Origin: GCA-2746605 sp963704835
Lineage (GTDB): Bacteria > Bacteroidota > Ignavibacteria > Ignavibacteriales > Melioribacteraceae
Direction of reading: 5' to 3'
Length of the DNA stretch: 64,000 bases
NCBI GenBank assembly: GCA_963704835.1
Contig: CAVPHW010000001.1
Coordinates: forward strand, 124,001 to 188,000
Below are positions 47,615-55,733 of the stretch, in pieces. The notes beneath the pieces are model-generated. The model did no database searches. It saw nothing but the letters and a program-made list of their open reading frames with translations, and was not told where the DNA came from. A program made the position numbers and the translations under genes. Numbering within the stretch: the stretch's first letter is position 1; each line of letters opens with the position of its first letter.

Positions 47615-48184
47615 ATGTTAGTTAACAACTTATCGCAAAAAGGTAGTAAGTTAATTATATTAATTTTTATGCTTATTACATCTTTATTGTTAGTTAGTTG
47701 TGATAAAGCAAACGAAAAAGTGGATGATGCTACTAAAGTTATTGAAGAAGCTGCCGATAAAGCTGGTGATGCTGTATCTGAAACTGCAGACAAGTTAGAT
47801 GATACAACAGATAAGTTAGTAGATAAAGCAACAGATGTTGTTGAATCTGCTGCAAAAAAAGTTGAGGAAGCAGTTATCAGTAATGCTTTTGTTGGAGTGT
47901 GGGTTGGTAAATTAGATAGCAGACTTGCAACACTTACAATTACAGCTCAAGAAGGGAACGATTTCGAAGGAAAAATTACTGTTAATTATAGAAACCCGTT
48001 AAAACAAGACGTTAAAGGAAATTTTAATCCAGAAACGAAGATTGTTACAATGGCAGATCAATTGCATAGCCGTTTTAAAGGTAAGTATAACGGTAAACTT
48101 TCTGAGGATAGCAAAACATATTCGGGAACTTTTACAACTTTAGCAGATAAGAACAGTTATAGTTTTAATTTGGTTAAAAAATAA
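47615..48184 (+). CDS. Lipoprotein with amphipathic repeats
   Basis: A 189-residue lipoprotein: hydrophobic signal, lipobox LLVSC at about residues 25-29, then roughly 60 residues of Ala/Asp/Lys-rich amphipathic helix with an approximate 11-residue period (ATKVIEEAADKAGDA, SETADKLDD, TDKLVDKATDVVESA, KKVEEAV). A C-terminal beta domain (GVWVGKLDSR, LTITAQEGNDFEGKI, YSGTFTTLADKNSYSF) follows. This looks like an LEA/apolipoprotein-type spacer carrying a small barrel. A strong AGGAGG site precedes the ATG. Function unknown; it opens the envelope gene run. Confidence 0.75.
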   Translation: MLVNNLSQKGSKLIILIFMLITSLLLVSCDKANEKVDDATKVIEEAADKAGDAVSETADKLDDTTDKLVDKATDVVESAAKKVEEAVISNAFVGVWVGKLDSRLATLTITAQEGNDFEGKITVNYRNPLKQDVKGNFNPETKIVTMADQLHSRFKGKYNGKLSEDSKTYSGTFTTLADKNSYSFNLVKK

Positions 48185-48201
48185 TTTAATAAGGAGAATA
48201 A

Positions 48202-48970
48202 ATGAAAAGAATATTAATTTTTGGTTTGGTTGCACTTTTGGGATTAACTTTTAACGCATGCGAGGACAGTACAACTGACCCAGATGTTGTTGATAAAGAT
48301 AAGGGGAGTATTGTAGTTACTTCAAATCCAGTTGGTGCCACAATATTTATGAATGATACAGATACAGGCAAACTTACTCCACACACATTTACAAATCAAG
48401 ATTTGGCCATTTACAAAATAACGCTTTACCGCTTAAACTATGCAGATACTTCTTTGTTTATTGATGTCCTTGCAAACACAAATAATGAAGTTAACGTTGA
48501 GATGGTTCCGTTATATCAAAATTTTACTGAATCAATAAGACTTTGGGAAACTACAGGAACAACGGTAAACCAACCAAGTGGTTTAGATTTATCAGATGGT
48601 AGGGCTTATGGAACTTCTGATGCTGCCAACAGAGGGAAAATTGATCATATATTATTTCTCTAAAAGTGATGGTACAGTATTTCTAGTTCAAAGTGCTCAC
48701 TTAAATGCAAATATGACCCGAAATACTTCCTTTAAGGTTTCTTCTGCGGGTACAAATTTAACTGATGGTGTTGATTCTGGAACTAAAGACGCTAGTTGGT
48801 CTTCAGCAATGAGTGATTTGGAAGATAAATATGTTTTCTTGTATGATGAAGATAAACATTATTCAAAATTAAAAATTGTAAATAGACATTTGGGTGCTGG
48901 TCCAGGAGATCCTTCTTGGGTAGAAGTTCAGTGGATTTACAATAAAGCTGTTGATAACGTTAAATTTTAA
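48202..48970 (+). pseudogene. PEGA-domain lipoprotein, one frameshift
   Basis: Frames 48202-48663 and 48596-48970 form one protein. It has a lipobox LTFNAC, then the PEGA-like unit GSIVVTSNPVGATIFMNDTD with KLTPHTF, an adhesive beta-domain often found in surface proteins. The second frame starts properly at LIIYYFSKSDGTVFLVQSAH and ends in SWVEVQWIYNKAVDNVKF. The break is in GGGAAAATTGATC near 48640 (four A for three); repair gives 255 residues. Function unknown. It shares strand and spacing (17 bases) with the amphipathic lipoprotein and ends at a strong terminator. Confidence 0.8.
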
Positions 48971-48990
48971 TCCAATATACATTTTACTAC

Positions 48991-49019
48991 AAAGGTGTGC
49001 AATAAAGCACACCTTTTTT
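48991..49019 (+). terminator. Rho-independent terminator after PEGA gene
   Basis: AAAGGTGTGC (48991-49000), a 6-base loop, and GCACACCTTT (49007-49016) form a perfect 10-bp stem followed by TTT. It lies 20 bases after the stop codon at 48970 and closes the two-lipoprotein unit. Confidence 0.9.
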
Positions 49020-49129
49020 GTTTTAGTGATATTCAATTCATCAATAAATTCGTTTACCACTGGTTCAACTTTTTACTTCTCAATAAAATTATATAGATTT
49101 ACATAATTCTAACATCATTATTAATTCTT

Positions 49130-50034
49130 ATGACAGATTTTTTTCAAAACACATTTGGGTATTCACCCTGGATTTCAAACCAATATATTGTATTCAATTA
49201 CTCTTATAATATATTTGGCTAATTCTGGATAGAATTTTACGAAAAGCAATATTTGAAAAAATAGATGATATCACTATAAGATACCAGTGGCAAAAAATTG
49301 TTAAGTATGTTACTGTAATCTTCGTTTTAATTTTACTTACCAAAATTTGGTTTGGAGCATTTGATAATTTTGGGACCTATCTTGGTTTGCTTTCTGCCGG
49401 TCTTGCAATTGCCTTACAAGATTTACTTGTTAATTTTGCTGGCTGGTTGTTTTTCTTAATTAGAAAACCTTTTGGCGTTGGCGATAGAATAGAAATAGAT
49501 GGAATTATTGGAGACGTAATAGATTTAAGATTATTTCAGTTTTCAGTAATAGAAATAGGCAATTGGGTAGGTGCAGATCAAAGTACTGGGAGAATAATTC
49601 ACATTCCCAATGGCACAGTATTTAAGAAACCACAAGCAAATTATACTACTGGTTTCGAATATATTTGGCATGAACTACCTGTTCTCCTTACTTTTGAAAG
49701 TGATTGGAAAAAAGCCAAACTAATTTTAAATAATGCGGTTATTAAACACTCAATGCACTTAAGCAAAGAAGCGGAAAAGCAAATAAAAGAAGCCGCTAAA
49801 AAATTTCTTATTTTTTATAATAAACTTTCTCCAATAGTTTATACTTCTGTTGAAGATAGCGGTGTGCTACTAACAATGCGTTATTTGTGTCATGTTAGAA
49901 GAAGACGAGCTACAGCAGAAGCAATTTGGGAAGAAGTTTTAGATCAATTCGCTAATCATAAAGACATTGATTTTGCTTATCCAACCCAACGGTTTTATAA
50001 CAATTTAACCGAAGGAAAGCAGATTATTAAATAA
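49130..50034 (+). pseudogene. MscS family mechanosensitive channel, one frameshift
   Basis: ATG 49130 opens MTDFFQNTFGYSPWISNQYIVF and then a stop appears. A second frame, without start codon, continues IWLILDRILRKAIFEKIDD, QWQKIVKYVTVIFVLIL, AGLAIALQDLLVNFAGW (the pore helix) and PFGVGDRIEIDGIIGDVIDL (beta domain), to 50034. One missing base in the AT-rich TTATAATATATTTGG stretch near 49210 joins them into 301 residues. The C-terminal GRIIHIPNGTVFKKPQANYT is the MscS cytoplasmic domain. It releases solutes on hypo-osmotic shock. It precedes the sigma-factor gene by 269 bases. Confidence 0.88.
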
Positions 50035-50130
50035 AGTTTTAAATAAAATTACTGTGTGGAATTAATTATCGATTAATTGCTTCAGCTAATGAGTTAGTTT
50101 TTGCGAAGCTTTTTTTAATATATTCAAATT

Positions 50131-50189
50131 AAATAAAATTTTATTTTTCTCTTTATTCATTTCACAATACTATTAAATATTATTTAATA
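50131..50189. promoter_or_regulatory. Two AT palindromes upstream of the sigma-factor gene
   Basis: AAATAAAATTTTATTT (50131-50146) is a perfect 16-base palindrome, and TATTAAAT-ATT-ATTTAATA (50171-50189) is a perfect 8-bp inverted repeat. Both lie in the 269-base region before the ECF sigma gene at 50304. Such dyads may bind a regulator, but they also arise by chance in AT-rich DNA. I see no clear ECF-type promoter. Confidence 0.3.
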
Positions 50190-50303
50190 TCATAGCAGTG
50201 TTACTTTTGCTGATTTTAAAAGTCTAATAAGTTGTAATTATTTTTAAAGTATTATAGACTTGGCAATCAGTTTACAAATTAAATAATTACAGATATTCTA
50301 TTT

Positions 50304-50864
50304 ATGAATTTACTTTCAGACAAAGATTTAATATTAAATACGTTAGATGAATATCCGTACGAGCAGAACTCGTTTACAGAGCTTGTCAATCGTTATAAGC
50401 ATTATGTCTTTACAATTTGTTATTCAAAATTAAAAAATATTGAAGATGCAGAAGACGCAGTACAAGAAACTTTTGTAAGAGCATACTTCGGGCTTAAAAA
50501 TTTTCGTTTTGATTCGGAATTTAAAACATGGCTAACTCAAATATCAATAAACGTAGCGTTAACCGTTTTGTTATCAAAGAAAAAAACATTTTGGCGCTCG
50601 TTTGTAACTTTAGATGGCGATATTGATATGGATAACATTTACAGAACTACAGTTGGTGAGGAAAGTGAAAAAGAGTTTTGGAATGTTGTAGGCTCAATTC
50701 TTAGAAAGATGATTCAAATTTATAGAAAAGTTTTCATTCTGAAATATTTTAAGAATTTGGCAATTAGAGATATTGGTTCTTCTATTCAGCTTACTGTTGC
50801 TGCAACAAAGATGAAAGTAAAACGCGCAAAAGATCAATTTATTAAAATATTATTTGGCGAATAA
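50304..50864 (+). CDS. ECF-type RNA polymerase sigma factor
   Basis: A 186-residue sigma factor with the two ECF regions. Sigma2 (about 22-90) has FTELVNRYKHYVFTIC and DAEDAVQETFVRAYFGLKNF; it contacts core and the -10. Sigma4 (about 125-180) has VFILKYFKNLAIRDIGSS and ATKMKVKRAKDQF, a helix-turn-helix for the -35. Length is usual. Its stop overlaps the start of a 60-residue membrane peptide (one base, TAATGA), the arrangement of a sigma factor and its membrane partner. It probably directs an envelope or osmotic-stress regulon that includes the surrounding genes (inference). Confidence 0.93.
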   Translation: MNLLSDKDLILNTLDEYPYEQNSFTELVNRYKHYVFTICYSKLKNIEDAEDAVQETFVRAYFGLKNFRFDSEFKTWLTQISINVALTVLLSKKKTFWRSFVTLDGDIDMDNIYRTTVGEESEKEFWNVVGSILRKMIQIYRKVFILKYFKNLAIRDIGSSIQLTVAATKMKVKRAKDQFIKILFGE

Positions 50865-51046
50865 TGAACGAAATACCTGATTTATCAAGTGACTTTAACA
50901 AAAAGCTTGTTTCAAAAATAAAAAGAAATATCACTATAAAAAATTTGTTTAGCATAACAATAGTAAGCTTTCTTAAATCTTTCTTATCAATATTCTCTGT
51001 TTTTTTTCATGTTTTTGATAAAAACAAAAAAGATTTAGACAGTTAA
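50864..51046 (+). CDS. 60-residue membrane peptide overlapping the sigma gene
   Basis: A small protein with a charged N-terminus (MNEIPDLSSDFNKKLVSKIKR), one hydrophobic segment around residues 29-49 (LFSITIVSFLKSFLSIFSVF) and a charged C-terminus. It starts in the sigma-factor stop codon (TAATGA). The layout is that of a partner of an ECF sigma factor, but at 60 residues it lacks a typical anti-sigma domain. It might be a minimal membrane anchor or inhibitor. An alternative is a truncated anti-sigma remnant. I do not recognise the family. Confidence 0.6.
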   Translation: MNEIPDLSSDFNKKLVSKIKRNITIKNLFSITIVSFLKSFLSIFSVFFHVFDKNKKDLDS

Positions 51047-51091
51047 AAATTGAAAAGCAATAATTTTAATTAGTTAGTGGGGAGTAAAAAT

Positions 51092-51913
51092 ATGGAAAAA
51101 ATGAGAAGTTGGATTGAATTGGTTACAATCTCTGCTCAAAATACTTTTTCTTCAATTTTAGATTTTATCCCAAGTGTTTTAGGTGCTTTTCTTTTAATTC
51201 TTTTGGGTTGGATTATTGCAAAAATATTACAAAAGGTTTCGCAAAAAGTTTTTGAAGTAATTAATGTTGATCAAGTTTCTCAAAAATCCGGAATTGAAAA
51301 GTTTCTTGTTAGTTCAGGGTTTCCTAGTAAGTTATCATGGGTTCTTTCCCGCATAGTTTTTTGGACAGTTATAATTTTATTTCTAAATCCAATAGCTCAA
51401 ATACTCGGATTTGATTTTTTAACTACAATTATTAATACCGTTTTAACATATATCCCAAATATTGTTGTTGCTCTCTTAATTATTTTATTCGGTTCTTGGG
51501 GCGCAAAAGTAATTAGTGGTTTAGTTCGGGGAAGCGCGGTTAGGCTTGGATTGGAATATTCAGAAATCATTGGATCAATCGCCGGAACAATAGTACTAAT
51601 TATCACTTTTATTATCACGCTTTCTCAATTGCAAATTGAGGCCGATATTTTAAAGTATCTTTTGCTTATTGCTATTGCTTCTGTATCCATTGCGTTTGCC
51701 ATTTCGTTTGGTTTTGGAACAAAAGATATTTTTAGCAATGTTATTGCCGGAGTTTATATTAGTAAGTCAATTAAACTTGGTTCAGAAGTTTCGTTAGATA
51801 ACAAAAGAGGTATTTTAGTTGAAGTAGGGACAATAATTTCAACGGTTAAATTAAATGATGGCGGAGAAGTTAAAATTACCAATAGTCAGATTCTAAATAA
51901 ATTAAACACATAA
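51092..51913 (+). CDS. MscS-like channel with TM-helix repeats
   Basis: A 273-residue membrane protein starting at ATG 51092 behind a GGGGAG site; an upstream in-frame GTG is rejected. It has five hydrophobic segments: AFLLILLGWIIAKIL, two mid-protein helices with VLTYIPNIVVALLIILFGSW (a repeat of the first TM-helix unit), then TIVLIITFIITLSQL and a last one that includes IAFAISFGFGTKDIFSNVIAG, the MscS pore motif. A short beta domain ends at VKITNSQILNKLNT. The first two TM_helix units resemble the channel-associated repeats in some MscS relatives. It is 45 bases after the 60-residue peptide gene. Confidence 0.82.
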   Translation: MEKMRSWIELVTISAQNTFSSILDFIPSVLGAFLLILLGWIIAKILQKVSQKVFEVINVDQVSQKSGIEKFLVSSGFPSKLSWVLSRIVFWTVIILFLNPIAQILGFDFLTTIINTVLTYIPNIVVALLIILFGSWGAKVISGLVRGSAVRLGLEYSEIIGSIAGTIVLIITFIITLSQLQIEADILKYLLLIAIASVSIAFAISFGFGTKDIFSNVIAGVYISKSIKLGSEVSLDNKRGILVEVGTIISTVKLNDGGEVKITNSQILNKLNT

Positions 51914-51961
51914 AGAACCAATTTTTAATTGAGTACCCAAACAAAATAACAGGAACAAAAA

Positions 51962-52477
51962 ATGAAAAACATCCTTACAAAAAAAACATTAATGGTATTA
52001 TTGATCGCTTTTGGCGTTCAATTTATGGTTAGTTGTGGTGATAATGGCGAAGCCGAAAAGAATAATGCTGCAAAATTAGCAGCAATTATGGATTCGACAA
52101 AACGGGCAACCGAAAGCATGGCAGTAATTCAGGACTCACTACAACAAAGAGTGAAAGAATTAAGCCAAAAAGAAGGTGAACTTCTTGAGAAGGTGAAAAT
52201 GCAAAGTGAAAAAGAGTTGAAGAACACGATACTTGAATACAGCAATATGGTAAAAGCAGTGGATGATTCTTTAAACTTGATCACAAATAATTTGTCAGAA
52301 TACAATACTAAAATCGAAAACTTGGAAAACAAAAGAAAATTTGTTGGAGAAACTAAAGAAAAATCAAAAGAAAATGTTGCTACAAATGTTTCTGAGTTAG
52401 AAACAAAAATTACAACGCTTAATAAACAAATTGTTGAACAAAACAAAAAAGTTCAACTAGCAGAAAAAGGTGATTGA
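51962..52477 (+). CDS. Coiled-coil lipoprotein, N-terminal part
   Basis: A 171-residue frame: MKNILTKKTLMVLL signal, lipobox FMVSC at about residues 21-25, then a long coiled coil (QRVKELSQKEGELLEKVKMQ and a second segment with NLSEYNTKIENLENKRKF) to a stop in KGD. It overlaps the next frame by 8 bases. One base too many in GAAAAAGGTG at 52464-52472 would break a single 408-residue gene running to 53189, and then this is its first half. The alternative is two translationally coupled genes. I favour one gene because the next frame has no signal, no ATG and no ribosome site. Confidence 0.7.
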   Translation: MKNILTKKTLMVLLIAFGVQFMVSCGDNGEAEKNNAAKLAAIMDSTKRATESMAVIQDSLQQRVKELSQKEGELLEKVKMQSEKELKNTILEYSNMVKAVDDSLNLITNNLSEYNTKIENLENKRKFVGETKEKSKENVATNVSELETKITTLNKQIVEQNKKVQLAEKGD

Positions 52478-53189
52478 TATATTAAAGAAAAAAAATGATT
52501 TGTTAGATTCTGAAATTGATTACCACAAAACAGAAATAGATAATCTATATAAAGAACCCAAATCACAAGACAAAATAAAAGAAGTAAATGCTAAAATAGT
52601 TGCAATTGAGGCTGAAATAGAAAAAAACAAAAATTCATCCTTAGAAAATGAACTAGCTTTGAAAATGGCTCAAAACAGTATAGCTGATCTAAACAAACAA
52701 ATTGCTGAAAAACAAAAATTATTCAAAACCGAATATGAAAAAAATACTGGCTTTGAAAGTTTTGTTAATAAAGAAACTGAGGCTCTTAATGCACAGATAA
52801 AGACTTTTCAAGAGAAGAAAATTGTTGATACTGAAGTTTGGAAAAAACTAAACTTTAAAAAAGAACTTCTTGCTAGTAATTTAGAAGCACTAAATACAAA
52901 GTTAGCTACAATGCTTGGAATTCCGTTACCTTCTGAGACAGTAAAAGATTCAGCAGAAGCAGCAGTTACAAAAACCACAGAAGAAGTAAGCACAAATAGT
53001 GTAGCAGATGAAGGTGTAAACAAATTAAAAAATGAAGCTGAGAAAAATGCAAATAAAGTTGTTGAAGAATTAGAAGCTGAAGATAGCGAGGGTTCTGGAA
53101 TTACTTTCTATGTTATATTCTTATTGGTGATTCTTGTTCTATTGGGATTGTACTTTTTAGGAAAAAGATCTGCAAAGAAAAAATTATAA
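52470..53189 (+). CDS. Coiled-coil protein with C-terminal membrane anchor (likely the second half)
   Basis: A 239-residue frame from a GTG: helical NDLLDSEIDYHKTEIDNLY, then IVAIEAEIEKNKNSSLENELA, SIADLNKQIAEKQKLF, and a Ser/Thr/Ala-rich linker. A C-terminal hydrophobic helix (TFYVIFLLVILVLLGLYFLG) follows, with a basic KRSAKKKL tail on the cytoplasmic side. If joined to the preceding lipoprotein frame the product would be lipid-anchored at its N-terminus and membrane-anchored at its C-terminus, with a coiled coil spanning the periplasm. That geometry would suit a tether or tension sensor; this is speculative. Confidence 0.7.
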   Translation: MIDILKKKNDLLDSEIDYHKTEIDNLYKEPKSQDKIKEVNAKIVAIEAEIEKNKNSSLENELALKMAQNSIADLNKQIAEKQKLFKTEYEKNTGFESFVNKETEALNAQIKTFQEKKIVDTEVWKKLNFKKELLASNLEALNTKLATMLGIPLPSETVKDSAEAAVTKTTEEVSTNSVADEGVNKLKNEAEKNANKVVEELEAEDSEGSGITFYVIFLLVILVLLGLYFLGKRSAKKKL

Positions 53190-53227
53190 AACGAATAACT
53201 TAAATTTAATAGAGAGAAAATAATTAT

Positions 53228-53791
53228 ATGGAAAAATCATCAGTCAAAAAACCAGCGATTAAAAAAGTCGCCTCAAAAAAACCTGTTGTAAAGAAAACAG
53301 TAGTAAAAAAAACAACTACTAAAAAAGCTGCACCTAAAAAGAAAGTAGTAAAAGCTTCAACTGAAAAAGCTAAAGTAAAAGCAGTTACAAAAGAAAAATC
53401 TTTTTTTGCCGGATTTCTTGAAAATGTTGAACAAGGAGCAAAACTAGTAAAAGAAAGAACGACTGAACTAGCTACAGAAACATATGAGGTTGTAAAAAAA
53501 GGAGCAACAGATGCTTATGATGTAAGTTCTCAACTAGTAACAGAGCTTTATGGTTCTGCAAGTAATTATGCTGAACAGTTTAAGGAAAGAATAGAAATGA
53601 AAAACCTTAATGCTAAGCGTGATAAACTAACGTCTGAATTGGGAAATTATTTCTATAAAAACTATAAAATAGATGGCAACGCATTTAGTAAGTTTTCAAA
53701 AAGCAAAGGGTTTAATGCATTGTTAAAAAACATTGAAAAAGTTGATAGTGAAGTAGTTGAAGTTGGCAAAAAGTTATCTGAATCAAAGTAG
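53228..53791 (+). CDS. Histone-H1-like protein with seven KKxxx pentads
   Basis: A 187-residue protein. Residues 7-41 hold seven perfectly phased pentads, KKPAI, KKVAS, KKPVV, KKTVV, KKTTT, KKAAP, KKKVV: a Lys/Ala/Pro-rich tail like those of histone H1 or bacterial Hc1/AlgP-type proteins. Residues about 55-187 are helical without signal peptide: FLENVEQGAKLVKERTTELA and YDVSSQLVTELYGSASNYAE resemble phasin/LEA amphipathic helices. A nucleoid-binding or polyanion-binding role is plausible, yet the position among envelope genes is odd. A hairpin terminator overlaps the stop. Confidence 0.7.
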   Translation: MEKSSVKKPAIKKVASKKPVVKKTVVKKTTTKKAAPKKKVVKASTEKAKVKAVTKEKSFFAGFLENVEQGAKLVKERTTELATETYEVVKKGATDAYDVSSQLVTELYGSASNYAEQFKERIEMKNLNAKRDKLTSELGNYFYKNYKIDGNAFSKFSKSKGFNALLKNIEKVDSEVVEVGKKLSESK

Positions 53792-53809
53792 CAGTAATGC
53801 TACTTTGTT
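53785..53809 (+). terminator. Hairpin overlapping the stop codon
   Basis: AAAGTAGCA (53785-53793), a GTAA tetraloop (GNRA type), and TGCTACTTT (53798-53806) make a perfect 9-bp stem. The TAG stop (53789-53791) is inside the left arm. GTTT follows, a short T-tract. Confidence 0.65.
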
Positions 53810-53855
53810 TAGCTAATTATTATTAAAAATTTTATAATTAATCAAAAGAACGAAC

Positions 53856-54215
53856 ATGAATAAATTCGCATTAGTTTTAACGGTTATATTTTTAATTATA
53901 GCAATCTATTTTGCTGTTTTCAATTGGAATGTATTTATCTTAGATCTTGATGTTAATGTTGGGTTTCAGATAATTCAATTGCCTTTAGTGGCTACTATTT
54001 TTGCAATTGGTATAACCTTTTTGGCTCTTCAATGGTTAGTTTCTTTGCTAAAGGAATTAAATCTCGAAAAGAAAATCTCGAAAAAAACTGAAGAAGTTAA
54101 TTCTTTAAAATATGGCAGCACTTTTCCAATTGAAGAAAATTTTACATCACTATCAAATAAGATGGAAGAATTGCTTAGTAAAGTGAATGATCTAACTAAT
54201 AAGCCAAAAGAGTAG
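53856..54215 (+). CDS. LapA domain (DUF1049) membrane protein
   Basis: A 119-residue inner-membrane protein of the LapA type: two transmembrane segments, residues 5-23 (LVLTVIFLIIAIYFAVFNW) and about 43-63 (LVATIFAIGITFLALQWLV), with short acidic/coiled C-terminal helix LLKELNLEKKI and KMEELLSKVNDLT. In E. coli LapA pairs with LapB in LPS-synthesis control; a stand-alone LapA here may have a different role. It lies 64 bases after the KKxxx gene, past the hairpin. Confidence 0.85.
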   Translation: MNKFALVLTVIFLIIAIYFAVFNWNVFILDLDVNVGFQIIQLPLVATIFAIGITFLALQWLVSLLKELNLEKKISKKTEEVNSLKYGSTFPIEENFTSLSNKMEELLSKVNDLTNKPKE

Positions 54216-54272
54216 GTTCTGGTTAGTCATTAACTAGTGACATTGAGTTTTTATTTATCAAACGGAGTAACT

Positions 54273-55697
54273 ATGAAAACAACTATAAGATTGACAATTC
54301 TCTTCGCCTTGATGATTTTTGTCTCTTCTTCATTCGGACAAGATTTGAGAGAATCATTATTCAAAGATGCCGATAAAAAAATGGAAGAGGCAAGAGCTGC
54401 TGCATTGGATCTTTTATCGCCGACTAAATTTCAAAAAGCCTTGGAAGATTTTACAGATGCAGAAGAGGAATTTACAGGCAATGCTAACCTAAATAAAATT
54501 AAAGCCAAGCTGCATAGTGCTATTGCATATATTAATGAGGGTATGAAAAATTCTGAAATGGGTAATTTAACATTTCGCAGTGTTCTTAAAGCTAGAAATG
54601 ATGCGAGGAAAGCGGATGCATCAAAATATGCCTCTGAGTTATGGCAGAAAGCGGAAGAACAATTTAAAGAGGCCGGAGAAGAGTTAGAAGATGGCGATAT
54701 GCAGGATGCTCAAGAAGAAGGCAAACTTGCTGAAGAGATATACCGTAATGCGGAATTAGCAGGAATAAAATCGGCCTATCTTGATGCTACCTGGAGATTA
54801 ATTGAAACTGCCAAAAATGAAGATGCTGAAGATTTTACTCCAATGATTTATGCAAAAGCCATTGCATTGGTAACTGAAACAGAAAAAGAGCTGAATGCAA
54901 ATAGGTATGATGCCGATCTTCCAAGAAGTTTAGCAATGCAAGCACAGTATGAGGCAAACCACACTCTTTTTCTTACTAGGTTCATTAAAGATTTTGAAAA
55001 TACTGACAAGACAATGGAACAGCTATTGCTCGAATCGGAAAAACCATTATTACTAATTTCATCTGCTTTTGATTATGAAGCAAAATTTGATAAATCTACA
55101 ATGGAAATTGCTCAGGAAATTTTTGATAAGATTTCTACGATTAAAAATGAAAACCAAAAGATGAATGACAATATTGCTGAGCTAAATCAACAGCTTGAAA
55201 TAATGAAAGAAGAGCTTGGTGGCATAACTCAAGAAAAATCTGAATTAGCTGAAAAGATGCAAAAATTAGCAGATCTTAAAGCAAAATATGATGATGTTGG
55301 CAGTTTATTTACCAAGGACGAAGCCCTTGTCCTAAAAGATGGAGAAGATATTGTTATAAGGATGGTTGGACTAAATTTTGAAGTTGGAAAATCAACCATT
55401 GAAGCTGAAAATTTTAGCTTGCTTACAAAGGTTCAAAAAGCAATTAGACTGTTTACCGGAAACCAATTTATAGTAGAGGGACATACTGATTCTTATGGAA
55501 GTGATGAAAAAAACATGCAACTTTCTGAAGAGAGAGCAAATTCTGTTAGGCAATATTTGTTGGCAAATATGAATCTTGATTCATACGCAATTGGAGCAAT
55601 GGGATATGGTGAAACCAAACCAATTGCCAGTAATGAAACAAAAGAAGGCAGAGCGAAAAACAGAAGAATTGATTTACTTATTAAGGGCTTGCAATAG
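54273..55697 (+). CDS. OmpA family protein with long periplasmic helical domain
   Basis: I start at ATG 54273 behind GGAG; an upstream GTG is unlikely. The 474-residue product has a signal peptide (MKTTIRLTILFALMIFVSSS), then about 300 residues of helical, Ala/Glu-rich repeats (LFKDADKKMEEARAAALDLL, ALEDFTDAEEEFTG, AEEQFKEAGEELEDGDMQDA) with a coiled coil near 285-325. The C-terminal OmpA domain (about 345-470) has FIVEGHTDSYGSDEKNMQLS and GYGETKPIASNETKEGRAKN, the peptidoglycan-binding site with Asp and Arg. It links outer membrane or lipoproteins to the cell wall. Confidence 0.92.
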   Translation: MKTTIRLTILFALMIFVSSSFGQDLRESLFKDADKKMEEARAAALDLLSPTKFQKALEDFTDAEEEFTGNANLNKIKAKLHSAIAYINEGMKNSEMGNLTFRSVLKARNDARKADASKYASELWQKAEEQFKEAGEELEDGDMQDAQEEGKLAEEIYRNAELAGIKSAYLDATWRLIETAKNEDAEDFTPMIYAKAIALVTETEKELNANRYDADLPRSLAMQAQYEANHTLFLTRFIKDFENTDKTMEQLLLESEKPLLLISSAFDYEAKFDKSTMEIAQEIFDKISTIKNENQKMNDNIAELNQQLEIMKEELGGITQEKSELAEKMQKLADLKAKYDDVGSLFTKDEALVLKDGEDIVIRMVGLNFEVGKSTIEAENFSLLTKVQKAIRLFTGNQFIVEGHTDSYGSDEKNMQLSEERANSVRQYLLANMNLDSYAIGAMGYGETKPIASNETKEGRAKNRRIDLLIKGLQ

Positions 55698-55733
55698 AGA
55701 CTTGTATTTAGAATAGGTGAATCTATATTAGAG

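Noticed and set aside
50131..50189. AT palindromes as a sigma-factor promoter
   Set aside because: Listed only as weak regulatory candidates. Perfect AT dyads are frequent by chance in such AT-rich sequence and no -35/-10 pair accompanies them.
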